A stretch of DNA of 64,000 nt, taken from Pteria penguin (lineage: Eukaryota; Mollusca; Bivalvia; Pterioida; Pteriidae). Shown piece after piece: positions 1 to 11,135 of the stretch; within the stretch, counting starts at the first letter, position 1; every line of letters begins with the position of its first letter. Made by a program: the position numbers and the translations under genes. The DNA lies in NCBI GenBank assembly GCA_035048485.1, contig CM068580.1, positions 38,536,085-38,600,084 on the forward strand, in the 5' to 3' direction. The notes under the pieces were generated by a model. The model made no database searches. It was given only the letters and a program-made list of their open reading frames with translations, and had not been told where the DNA came from.

Positions 1-54
1 ATTTTACTTTATGCCAAAATCGTTTCCCCTTTATGCCTGTTCCAGTGCACTGAC

Positions 55-145
55 ATTTTGGATCCACCTGAACCTGCGAAGCATTATATGCATGCCAATG
101 TCTACCGTGATCCAGAATCTTTGGTTTTTGTAGGGTTCAAACCTT
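55..145 (-). repeat. Degenerate SINE body fragment
   Basis: The segment reads like the middle of the tRNA-headed SINE seen in better condition at 29.05 and 60.34 kb: a GGATCCACCTGAA stretch followed by a CTACCGTGATCC-like stretch and a TTGGTTTTTGTA-like stretch. Both ends are lost. Identification rests only on order and spacing of these blocks. Confidence 0.45.
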
Positions 146-1601
146 TTTATAATAAATCAGATTTAACGAAATTGTACCGAAGTACTTGATATTTTTATTC
201 ATCTATCATAATTACTGTGTTATTTAAAATGACACTGGAATGTATGGTTCACGTTAATTTACAGTTTAATCAAGATAGCAAGGGGAAGAAAAGTTTTCAC
301 GAGAAGCGCTTCGTAGATACTCTAGACAATTAGATGCAAAGTAACTGTTATGGATGTTTCAGTACTAAAAAAAAACTGCTTTTCAATTTTACGATGTACA
401 AATTCATATTACAGCAAGTGAATCTCAGATACCTAATTATATGTATATTGTATTTGATAAATAAACGCAAGGGCGTTCAAACTAAAAGATAATTTGCAAG
501 GTTGGGCGCGCGCCTGCTAACCGGAGAACGTTCGGCGCTTGCTTGTATGACCATGTTACTAATTTCAAGGAAGGTATCTCTCGAGCAAGCCATTCATTGA
601 AAGGCAAGCTTTCATGATTTTTCTCAAATTAATCAAAGAGCTTTGAAACATTAGCAGATAAGAGGTGAATTCCTATATTTATGCGACTGTGCGGGAAGCG
701 CATAGCAATGGACAGGGCGTGGTCGACGCAGTCCGGTCATTATCGTCCAATACCCAACATACTTGTTAATCCATACCGAGAATCATAGAAGATGGCCTTC
801 GGTTTAATTAACAGAAATCCGAAACTACAGCGGATCCGATAGTAGATTTGATGTTACTCGTCTCTATGGCAACTATAATAAACTGTATTATTACAATTTC
901 TAAAATGAGGCAGTTACCTATATGTGTGTGGAAGTGTTCATTGGGTCGTGCTTATATATACTGTCCTATCGCTTTCACAACACACAGGCATAAGAGGTCA
1001 GTAGATGGGTACTGAAGGAAATTAGTCTTAACAGTTAACATATATGATTAATCAAACTGTAGCAGGATCTCATTGTCCCGGCAGACCAATCTATACGGTA
1101 CAGCCTGCTCCTCCCCGGGTGGCTGAACCATCTATATAATATGGCCCGTCCCTTCCCGGGTGGCGGACTCTGTGATTAGCTTTGTATGTCCCACTCTTTG
1201 AGACACGCGACACTTTACCAGAAAAAAATTGTGTACAATGGATTAGGGTGTGAACGGATCCTCACACGTCAGCGAGTAGCAATCGCCCAGATCGGTACAG
1301 TATGAACACCTTAGATATATATAATTAGCAAGTTGACAGGCGCACCTGCCTCTAATTATCAGTCCCCGCTTATGTTTTCCCACGTTTAGGCATATGCTAG
1401 AATCCTCAGAATTGTGCTTCCAATCACAGTCTTTTGATGTAATAGGAATCGGTCATTTCTTTTCTTCGTCCAACGCCGTAGCACTACATTTTTTTTTATT
1501 CCACAGTCCATGATATTTGAGATATTGATTTAATTTGATGGATGAATTAATAACAATAAATAAAATACAATAATAATATCTTCACAACGGTTCGGATTTA
1601 C

Positions 1602-1606
<5 letters not shown>
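146..1606. other. Non-coding stretch, no gene seen
   Basis: No exon-like open frame or RNA gene is visible. A short imperfect direct repeat built around CCGGGTGGC occurs near 1110-1170. The stretch lies downstream of the NOL4-like exon on its strand, so it is probably intron of that gene. Confidence 0.5.

Positions 1607-1682
<76 letters not shown>
1607..1682. repeat. (TA)n microsatellite
   Basis: An uninterrupted run of about 37 TA dinucleotides, followed by a few CA units. Confidence 0.95.
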
Positions 1683-1688
<6 letters not shown>

Positions 1689-2634
1689 GTCCATATTCTA
1701 CATATAAACGTGTTTTTCAAGATGACAATTAAATGAATATTCATTCTCATATTTATGTAACAAATATTTATTTATATAGAAAGATACAAAAAGAACATAA
1801 TTTTAAGCAATAAATATATTTTTTATAACTTTTCATTTACCGTCATAAATGAACTATTAAAGACTTGGGATGGGGACTGCTGTGTATTCAGTCAACGCAA
1901 ATCAATAAGCCCAAGTAGGGTTTTCGCTGGATCTGGCCCCATGTCAATCCTTGTCGACAGATAATGTATTTAGGCCTTCATAGCGTGAACTTAATTTCAA
2001 TTCATGGATTTGCTGTCTCGAAAGATTTCGGAAGCGGTCGCCAAGAAATCTTGACATCTTGAGAAGAGGAAGAAGATAAATTCACTTGTAATGTCATTTA
2101 ACTAAGTCGGGTCAGCGGTTCCTCGTAGGATTTTTGTCGCGATGGGGTTTTTCAATATGTTGGTGTCCGGTGAAGCAGTAAATAAAGTTTGGACAAGTCA
2201 TATCAGCTATATACTCTACAGTGTGTAGAGCGAATCAATACGCCGTTGCTTTCTGCAGGACGGTGCTACCGGACTTCCATCACCCCCAGCTATACTTGAC
2301 AATGAAAAAAAGCTTCTTAAGAATTTGGGGAGCATTGATAAGAGTAATAATGCAGATAGAGATTCACCGGTAAAATTCGTCTGAATCGATCCATAAATGC
2401 ATGGCGTACCTTCAGCTTCTAGCCATGTTTATCAGCTTAATGCTACCTAATTAAAAGTCCGTCTTAGTCTAATTAAGTAAGACGACGTGAAGCAAAGTGA
2501 GGGGAGACATCGCACAAGGAAATAAATGTTCTGATATACTAAACAGGATGTCCGATCTACCGCGGGACGCGCGGAGTACGCTACATGTCTTTATGACTAA
2601 GTCCTATTGATAGTGAAAAGTAATATGAACTTAC
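1683..2634. other. Likely intron of the NOL4-like gene
   Basis: I searched for a second NOL4 exon on the minus strand and saw none. The sequence directly next to the upstream exon begins with a good donor (GTAAGTTC) at 2634, so this stretch is inferred to be intronic. Confidence 0.5.
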
Positions 2635-2943
2635 CACTTGCTTCGTTGGAACATACACAATACTGCTTTCGTTGTTTTCGTCAGAAATTCCCGGAGATCC
2701 CAAACGAAAACCTTTTGCTTTCACCCAGAATCTAAATTTGGAATTCTCGGCAGTGGAAGGCTCTTCTCCGTTCAGAATCTTAACAATTCTTTTATATTTT
2801 TTCCTGGTGACAGTTTTTGTTTTTCCCAAATCTCCGTAATTTGAAAGTGCCCAAGACTGGAAAGTATCAAACATGTCTTTTTTATGAAGTCCACACGACG
2901 AAGACCCGGGTGCCTCGCCATCAGCTATCACAGCAGACGACAT
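2635..2943 (-). CDS. NOL4: NOL4-like protein, N-terminal coding exon (partial gene)
   Basis: Partial gene. In vertebrates NOL4 and NOL4L are nucleolar/nuclear proteins of poorly known function. The exon encodes 103 residues from the chosen ATG. The diagnostic stretch is WALSNYGDLGKTKTVTRKKY, then KRIVKILNGEEP, KFRFWVKAKGF and VYVPTK, which matches the start of the NOL4 family in order and spacing. The coding part ends in frame (phase 0) at CAAGTG followed by the donor GTAAGTTC. The open frame continues upstream to 3081, so a longer N-terminus is possible. I chose the ATG at 2943 because it gives a short acidic/serine leader like that of relatives. Later exons should lie at lower coordinates and are not visible here. 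The family assignment is firm; the paralogue (NOL4 versus NOL4L) cannot be told from one exon. Confidence 0.82.
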
Positions 2944-3607
2944 ATTTCTGTCACCAATCCGGACAGATGATCGTATATAAATGATGCGCTGAGCAGGTTT
3001 CCTATTTACTAACCTAGGACTACAGCGAGCACGCGCTACGATCACTACGGAGTGTGAACTGTCAATGACAGCAGCTATCACATGCGGATTTTGTTAATTG
3101 GAGGAAGTGATAGTTTACGTACATGGGACAAAAGCAGTGACAGTACAATGTACCAATGAAAAGCCAGAGTGACAATTGTCCCGTATGGGAATGGCAGATC
3201 TCGAGCATGCTCAGTGGCATCGTGAAGATTGTAAACGAGAGGGCGGGACGCTAGCTAATGAGAATTGACGTCGAGGCATCTACAGCTTTGATGCTAGGTT
3301 GACAGCATGTACTACAGACATGTCAAATTAAACGTGAATAAATTCAACATTCTGATTTCAGAAAAATTCTGACGATAATGATATATCCAATATACATATA
3401 TAAAGCAAGTGATCTTCATTGCATTTATATGGGTTCATGTGACGATAAGTCTGTTTTGTGATCCTACACCGAACAGTTATCTAGGAATCCTTTATAAAGT
3501 ATCAAATTTGTTTCATCACACAATATTCATTCTTGTAAATATAACATTAAGTCTGTATCAGTGATTTTCAGTAATTAATCATCCTCTGTCTTGATATTTG
3601 ACCTTTG
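2944..3607 (-). other. 5' flank of the NOL4-like gene
   Basis: Upstream of the chosen ATG on the minus strand. It probably contains the 5' UTR and promoter, but I could not identify a TATA box, initiator or other defined element with confidence. Confidence 0.35.
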
Positions 3608-4065
3608 AATGAGACAGTAAAACTAAAGTCCCGTGTTACGGTATACGTTGGCACGTAAACCATCCCTCGTTAATTCGGTTGGGCATGTTGCATGAATCAG
3701 CACGTAAACCGTCCCTCGTTAGTTCGGATGGGTCTGTTGCATGAATAAGCACGTAAACTGTCCCTCGTTACTTCGGATTGGTTCGTTGCATGAGTCAGCA
3801 CGTAAACGGCCCCTCGTTAGTTCGGGTGTGCCCGTTGCATGATTCAGCATGTAATCCGTCCGTCGTTTCTTAGGATGGGCCCGTTGCATGGGTCAGCACA
3901 TAAGCAATCCCTCGTTAGTTCGGACGGGCCCGTTGTATGAGTCAGCACGTAAATCATCCCTCGTTAGTTCGGCTAAGCCCACTGCATGAGTCAGCTTTGT
4001 TAGGCTTTGCGTCAAACAGTTGCCGCCACTATATTAATGAAATAATCTCGCATGGACGTAAAACA
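3608..4065 (+). repeat. SINE with an internal 49-bp segment tandemly amplified
   Basis: The flanks are ordinary SINE: GAGACAGTAAAAC and a CCGTGTTACGG-like block on the left, and a tail reading GAAATAATC then GACGTAAAACAATA on the right. Between them, the block starting CACGTAAA and containing CCCTCGTTAGTTCGG is repeated seven times from 3652 to 3994. All units are 49 bp, so the array is 343 bp without an indel. Single-copy forms of the same block occur in the SINEs at 31.3 and 61.35 kb. The tRNA-like head is missing. Confidence 0.85.
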
Positions 4066-4219
4066 ATAAACATACGAAATAAATCTTAACTCAGTATTAT
4101 ACAAGCATGTCAAATGAAATTAAATAGGATGAAAACTTTCGGTGTATTTATGAATTATCAGGCCAAAATTCCAAACGACACGATCGAGATGTTAGCGAGT
4201 GTTTGTCTTGATCAGTATG

Positions 4220-4593
<374 letters not shown>

Positions 4594-5490
4594 GTTTGTC
4601 TAATTTGTCTTTATTTTCTACAGGTATTTCTTCGGAGATCCAAGGTCCATAGTACTCCCAGGTGTTTCACTGATTCTATTTGTGCTATATATATATATAA
4701 TATCACAGTATATCTGATGGTAGATAAATAGAAAGATTTGAAATTTGCAAGTGATATTTTGATAAGTTACCACTTCACTACTCAATATTGAGTTCACTGA
4801 CTCAAATTATTCAATGGGAATGAAACAAAATCTCATTCCCTCGTTACTCTACATTCATAAAGTATGAATTTAGAAAAATAAACAGCTATATATTACCCTT
4901 TTGGTATAAAGGATAAGCCAGTAGCAGATCCAGAACTTCCGAAAAGGGGGGCCCACATGTGAAAATCAAGTATTAGCTATAATACTCAACCTGGAGTTTT
5001 ACTCATATTATTTGAGTGTTTTCAACTTTATCATCTATATATGACGTATAAATTTGAGCCAAAATGAAAATTACCACTGTAAACTGTCTGGTGAAGATGA
5101 AAATAGTATTAAGGAACTTGAAGGTTCAATGACCAACTCCCAGCAGGGGAAGGTATCTATACAGAGATGAATACTTATTTATGTGTACACAAACAATGGC
5201 GATGTCATTGTCCACTGCCAGAGTAGTTGTATATGACACTTTGTCGAACACTCTCCAGACTACCAATAAAGCGCCCATGCCAGTGTCAACATGAAAGAAA
5301 TCTAGTCATATAAGGTATTTTATTCAATTAACACTGAACTTTAATACCTATTGTTATATTTTACAACATATTTTGTAGATACTGTATATCTCATTATACG
5401 GTTTATGCTATCAAGCAGTGTCCCTTATACGATTCCATTCAAGTGGTTCATGGTGTTTTGTTTGTTTCGTTTTATTATTGCTTTTTTTTT
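4594..5490. other. Non-coding; one hAT-like terminal fragment
   Basis: No gene seen. At about 4915-4965 the text CCAGTAGCAGATCCAGAACT followed by CCGAAAAGGGG matches the left end of the small TIR element described at 44.47 kb, so this is probably a fragment of that family. Confidence 0.45.
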
Positions 5491-5724
5491 TATTGATTTC
5501 TGTTTTACGTCACACCACCAATATTTCATGGTATATGCCTGATACAAATTTTGACCTGTGCAACGGACCAACCCGAAGCTTAACGTGTCATGCATACCAC
5601 GACACGGGGCCTCGGTGCTTACTGTCTAATCCGAAAGACAGAACACCGGCATGACCAGAGCGGGACTCGAACCCCGGCCGCCCGATCAGGAGTCCGACGC
5701 GATACCACTAGGCCACGCCGGCTT
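5491..5724 (-). repeat. tRNA-headed SINE, minus strand
   Basis: Reading the minus strand, a tRNA-like head (AAGCCGGCGTGGCCTAGTGG, then a GGTTCGAG-type B box) is followed by the conserved body (ACACCGG, GACAGTAAGCACCGAGG, GTGTCGTGG) and ends with GTGACGTAAAACAG. It is nearly full length. The same order is found at 6.27, 29.05, 31.17, 60.34 and 61.23 kb. Confidence 0.85.
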
Positions 5725-6180
5725 CGTTTTATTATTGCACTAATACGGTGGTGGTACCTGACCAATGCATTGGTTCATACGTATATCTTAGGCCACGCAG
5801 GTACCTGAAGCGGTGTGGGATCTTTTACCGAGAAATGGGGCCCTGGTCATACGGTGTCTTTAAAAAAGAGAGAGAAAGGGGGTGGGGGCAGTATTGAGCT
5901 TTCGATGAATAAAACCAATGCCAGTCGGGCTGAATCATCCTCTGTTACTGTAAGATATGAAAAAGTATGATTTTGTTAATTTGTTGATTAATATTATCTG
6001 GAAGGAAATCACATTTGTATTCTTAGGAGTTGTTATATTGTGTGATTTTTATGACATAAGCTTAGACACCATGCCAGACGGGATACTATTAAAACAGATA
6101 GCACTGAAAAAAGGCTAAATGAAATTCACCCCTCTCCCCCTGCCGGAAAAATGGGATGAAAAGAACACTCCACTCAACAC
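5725..6180. other. Non-coding, nothing recognised
   Basis: AT-rich sequence with a short purine-rich patch around 5865-5885. No exon or RNA gene is visible. Confidence 0.4.
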
Positions 6181-6230
6181 ATACACACACCTACACACCT
6201 ACACACACACTCACACACACACACACACAC

Positions 6231-6263
<33 letters not shown>

Positions 6264-6268
6264 CAGAT
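6181..6268. repeat. (CA)n and (ATAG)n microsatellites
   Basis: Interrupted ACAC runs from about 6181 to 6230 pass directly into eight or nine ATAG/ACAG units. The SINE at 6270 begins at the right edge. Confidence 0.9.
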
Positions 6269-6269
6269 A

Positions 6270-6504
6270 GATCGTAACCGAATGGCCCCGGGTTTGACTC
6301 CCACCGTAGCCGCACCGGTGTTCGGTAAAATCCGAGGCCCCGTCTCACGGTAGGCGTGGCACGTAAAGATCCCTTATTGCTTCGGGTGGGTCTGATACAA
6401 AAGTTTAAACTTTTTATGCCATGCATCAGGCAAATACCGTCATTATATAATTAATAATCATGAAGTGACGTAAAACAGTAGTCAATCAATCAATCTTTAT
6501 GCAT
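6270..6504 (+). repeat. tRNA-headed SINE, plus strand, 5'-truncated
   Basis: The B-box region CCGGGTTTGACTCCC is followed by GCACCGGTGTTCGG, CACGGTAGGCGTGGCACGTAAA and the tail GTGACGTAAAACAG, ending in (TCAA)n. The A-box half of the head is absent and replaced by the ATAG microsatellite. Confidence 0.82.
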
Positions 6505-7370
6505 GTATATTACCATGTTAACGCTGATTTAACAGTGGTGGGAGATTTAACATTTTCCCTTTCATGTTTGGTCACAAATCATACCTTACACTGCATAAAG
6601 TCGGACCTGATATCTCTATATGCCATTTTAACAGTGATTTGTCTGCTCATGGACTGTCTCTCTTTCTGTATATTACGGTTCTGTACAGGAAGGTGACTGC
6701 TACTTTACTGACCATGTCTCACCATGGGCAATTGACCATACAAATGGGAAAAGTAAACTGAATGAACGGTCATTGTATAACTTCTATATAAATCCGTTTC
6801 TACTTTCACTGACTTCATTAATAAACAAGAGCAGATAACTGGCCTCAATGACCATGGACTATTAACAATATGATAGAAATGACTCACACTGTAATGTGTA
6901 AAATAAGTAACAGCTGACTTTTAAAACGTCAAATAAAACTAATAGACATAAAGCATTTTATATGAAAATCTTTTTGCGAAAAAACATTTAAAAAGATCTA
7001 TACACATCGTGTACAGGATTGAAGGATCAGATGAATACATCAAAAGTATCAATAAAGCAAAACATGCTTTCAACGTCTTAAGACCGATATGGGACTTTAA
7101 GGCATATCAAATCAATACCAAATTCAGATGTGAATCTTCGAAAAAATGTCAAAGCAATTTTCTTTTATAGCCCAAATGCAAGATAAATAACCAAGCAGTT
7201 ACTCACAAACATCATATATTTGTCCACTACCACCTTGAACATTGAAATATTTAATCCGAGATCACTCTAATTAAGATTTCGGGAAACAAACAATTTAGAA
7301 CTTCATTGACATGTACATAGAGTGATCAAGAGAACAGATCAGCAAGATGTTGTAAGGAAACTCTGTTTGT
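6505..7370. other. Non-coding, nothing recognised
   Basis: Several short open frames exist, but none has splice sites, a family match or convincing composition. Confidence 0.4.
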
Positions 7371-8827
7371 TTGAAGGATCATCCTCAATATTGCTTTCTT
7401 AGAGAATAATTCATGATACGAATAGAATATGCCTTCTTCAAGGATAATCCGTGATGTAATGAGGACATAATTGCTTCAATAGAGATCATCCACAGTACAT
7501 GAAGACTATATCCTTCATGCGCATTACTTCCTCATGGATTAACCGCACTGCAAAGAGACTAATGCCTTCCATGGTGACAATCCACATCACAAGGAGATTA
7601 ATGCTTTCCTGGTGACAATCCACATCACAAGGAGACTAATGCCTTCCATGGTGACAATCCACATCACAAGGTGACTAATGCCTTCCATGGTGACAATCCA
7701 CATAACAAGGAGACTAATGCCTTCCATGGTGACAATTCACATTACAAGGTGACTAATGCCTTCCATGGTGACAATCCACATCACAAGGGGACTCATGCCT
7801 TGCCTGGCGACAATCCACATTACAAGGTGACTAATGCCTTCCATGGTAACAATCCAATTCACAAGGAGACTAATGCCTTTCATGGCGACAATCCACATCA
7901 CAAGGAGACTAATGCCTTCCATGGCGACAATCCACATCACAAGGAGAATAATGCCTTTCATGGTGACAATCCACATTATAAGGTGACTAATACCTTCCAT
8001 GGTGACAATCCACATCAGAAGGAGACTAATGCCTTTCATGGCGACAATCCACATCACAAGGAGAATAATGCCTTCCATGGTGACAATTCACATTACAAGG
8101 TGACTAATGCCTTCCATGGCGACAATCCACATCACAAGGAGAATAATGCCTTTCATGGTGACAATCCACATTATAAGGTGACTAATGCCTTCCATGGTGA
8201 CAATCCACATCACAAGGAGACTAATGCTTTTCATGGCGATAATCCACATTACAAGGTGACTAATGCCTTCCATGGCGACAATCCACATAACAAGGAGAAT
8301 AATGCCTTCCATGGTGACAATTCACATTACAAGGTGACTAATGCCTTCCATGGTGACAATCCACATCACAAGGTGACTAATGCCTTGCCTGGCGACAATC
8401 CATATTACAAGGAGATTAATGCCTTCCCTGGTGACAATCCACATTACAAGGAGACTAATGCCTTCCCTGGTGACAATTTAAATCAGAAGGAGATTAATGC
8501 CTTCCCTGGTGACATTCCACATTGCCTGCTATGGCGACAATTCAAATCACAAGGAGAATAATGCCTTCCATGGTGACAAATCGCATTACAAGGCGACTAA
8601 TGCCTTCCATGGTGACAATCCGCATCACAAGGAGACTAATGCCTTCCATGGTGACATTCCACATTACAAGGACACTAATGTCTTCCCTGGCGACAATTCA
8701 AATCACAAGAGACTAATGCCTTCCCTGGTGACAATTCAAATCACAAGTAGATTAATGCCTTCCCTAGTGACAATCCACATTGCCTGCTATGGTGACAATT
8801 CAAATCACTAGGGGACTAATACCTACA

Positions 8828-9023
8828 CAGAGCAGACGAGTGTTGCCATTCTTGTTTTTCTTCGTCACAAAGTTTGCAGTCAGGCATAATCTTATTGGTC
8901 AGCTGGTTAGCAGTATATTGAATATTTTTCGCTTGGCGGTGCCATCAATACCCGCAACCTTTGAATGCAATCAGTCAAAGGGAGATAGAGAAGTTTACGT
9001 AGTGCATCCCCTTGACTCGTGAA
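8828..9023. mobile_element. Fold-back/MITE-like element, left-truncated copy
   Basis: Block A (from CACAGAGCAGACGAGTGTTG) is followed by block B (AACCTTTGAATGCAATCAGT to CCCTTGACTCGTGA). Block A recurs in the same orientation at 9889-9985, and block B recurs inverted at 9617-9687. Minisatellite units lie on both sides, so the element was inserted into the array. Confidence 0.7.
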
Positions 9024-9614
9024 TATGCTGTCTTCTCTGGTGACAATCCACATTACAAGGAGACTAATGCCTTAGCTGGTGACAATTCACATTGCCTGCT
9101 ATGGTGACAATTCAAATCACAAGGAGACTAATACCTTCCATGGTGACAATCCACATTACAAAAAGACCAATGCCTTCTCTGGCGATAATCCACATTACAA
9201 AATACGAAAGTAACTGGTGTCACATGACTATGGCACTAACAACAGGCGCATAATGCCTTCCCTGATGACAATCCACATTACAAGGAGACTAATGCCTTCC
9301 CTAGTGACAATTCACATCATAAGAAGACTAATGCCTTCCCTGGCGACAATCCACATTACAAGGAGATTAATGCCTTCCCTGGTGACAATCTACTTTACAA
9401 GGAGACTAATGCCTTCCCTGGTGACAATTCACATCACAAGGAGACTAATGCCTTCCCTGGTGACAATTCACATCAAAAGAAGACTAATGCCTTCCCTGGC
9501 GACAATCCACATTACAAGGAGATTAATGCCTTCCCTGGTGACAATCCACATTACGAGGAGACTTATACCTTCCCTGGTGACAATTCAAAGTACAAGGAGA
9601 CTAATGCCTTCCAC

Positions 9615-9996
9615 TTCACGAGTCAAGGGGATGCGCTACTTAAACGTCTCTCTCCCCTTGACTGATTACATTCAAAGGTCGGGGGCCAATTTGTGATTGG
9701 TTCCCTTGCTCTTCATATGAACGCATCAGAGGCATTGAAACAAATCGTATGACGAAACAAAAATACTGGATCCAGTGCATGTGATCGACGGAATGAAAGT
9801 GCCTTTTCCTTTAATTCAACCCTCTGTGCCTTTCGAATGAAAATCTTTAAAGCTGTCGACAGAAAACTTTTCAGAAATTTTACGATTCACAGAGCAGACG
9901 AGTGTTGCCATTACTGTTTTTCTTCGTAACAAAGTTCGCAAAGTCAGGCATAATATCATTGGTCAATTGGTTAGTAGTATATTGACTCGTGAATAT
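9615..9996. mobile_element. MITE-like element with TTCACGAGTCAA termini
   Basis: The element begins CTTCACGAGTCAAGGGGATG and ends TATTGACTCGTGAA, giving terminal inverted repeats of at least 12 bp. Its first 70 bases are the reverse complement of block B at 8951-9023, and its right part repeats block A. There is no coding sequence. Superfamily undetermined. Confidence 0.68.
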
Positions 9997-10480
9997 GATG
10001 CCTTCTCCTGGTGACGATCCACATTACAAGGAGACCAATGCCTTCCCTGGTGACAATCTACATCACAAGGAGACTAATGCCTTGCCCTGGCAACAATCCA
10101 CATTACAAGGTGACTAATGCCTTCCATGGTGACAATTCAAATCACAAAGAGGATAATGCCTTCCCTGGTGACAATCCACATCACTAGGAGACTAATGCCT
10201 TCCCTGGTGACAATCCACATTACAAGGAGACTAATGCCTTCCATGGTGACAATTACATCACTAGGAGACTAATGCCTTCCCTGGTGACAATCCACATCAC
10301 AAGATGATTAATGCCTTCCCTGGTGACAATCCACATTACAAGATGACTAATACCTTCCATGGTGACAATTCACATCACAAGGAGATTAATGCCTTCCCTG
10401 GTGACAATCCACATCACAAGGCGAGTCATGCCTTGCCTGGTGACAACCTACATTACAAGAAGAAAAATTCCATCTAGGAA

Positions 10481-11135
10481 GAACATACACAGCACAAATT
10501 GGCTATTGCCTTCTTAGAGTGTCTTTCACAGTGCAATGATAATAATGCCTTCTCGGTGACTATCCACCGCACAAAGAGATAATTGCCTTCGTAGAAAATT
10601 ATCAATAGTGCGAGACATTAATGGCTTCTTGGGGACCATCCACAGCACAAAGTGACCATTGCTTCCGTAGAGAAATATCAACTATGTAAGGATAATAATG
10701 TCTACTTAATTCTTTGGGACCATTCACAGGACAAAACGGCTATTACCTCCGTAGAGGATTACCAAGAGTGCAAGGATAATAATGTCTTCCTTATGACTAT
10801 CCATAGCACAAAGTGACCATCGCCTAAAAATATCAACCGTGCAAGGGTAATAATGGCTAGGCTTCTTTGTGACCATTCACAGCACAAAAAACCCCATTGC
10901 CTCCGTAGAGAAATATCAACTCTGCAAGGATAATAATGTCCTCTTTGGGGCCATTCACAGCACAAAGTGACCATTGCTTTCGTTGAGGATTATCAACAAT
11001 TCCAGGATAATAATATCGTCTTGGGGCAATCCATAGCACAAAGTGTATTATCAACAGTGCAATGATAAAAATGCCTTCTTGGGGACAATCCACAGTACAA
11101 AGTGACCATTGCCTCCGTAGAGGATTATCAACATG
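10481..11135. repeat. Degenerate tandem repeat, about 90-bp units
   Basis: Blocks CACAGCACAAAGTGACCATT, GCCTCCGTAGAG, TATCAACAGTGCAAGGATAA and AATGTCTTCTTGGGGA recur in order about six or seven times with many indels. It adjoins the 39-bp array and shares CACATYACAAGG-like words, so it may be an older relative. Confidence 0.75.

Larger units (their letters stand above)
7371..10480. repeat. 39-bp minisatellite array
   Basis: The consensus unit contains ACTAATGCCTTCCATGG, TGACAATCCACAT and CACAAGGAG and is 39 bp long. The most regular part is 7555-8810; it continues at 9020-9615 and 9998-10480, and the left edge from about 7371 is degenerate. Since 39 is a multiple of three, one plus-strand frame stays open for 296 codons (7671-8561) as a 13-residue repeat close to TNAFHGDNPHHKE, and minus-strand frames are open too. 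There is no donor, acceptor or promoter evidence for a protein. The array is interrupted by two fold-back elements. Confidence 0.95.

Noticed and set aside
7737..8312. Hydrophobic MEGISLLVMWIVA repeats on the minus strand
   Set aside because: Antisense of the 39-bp minisatellite; the membrane-like look comes from codon complement, and there is no gene structure.
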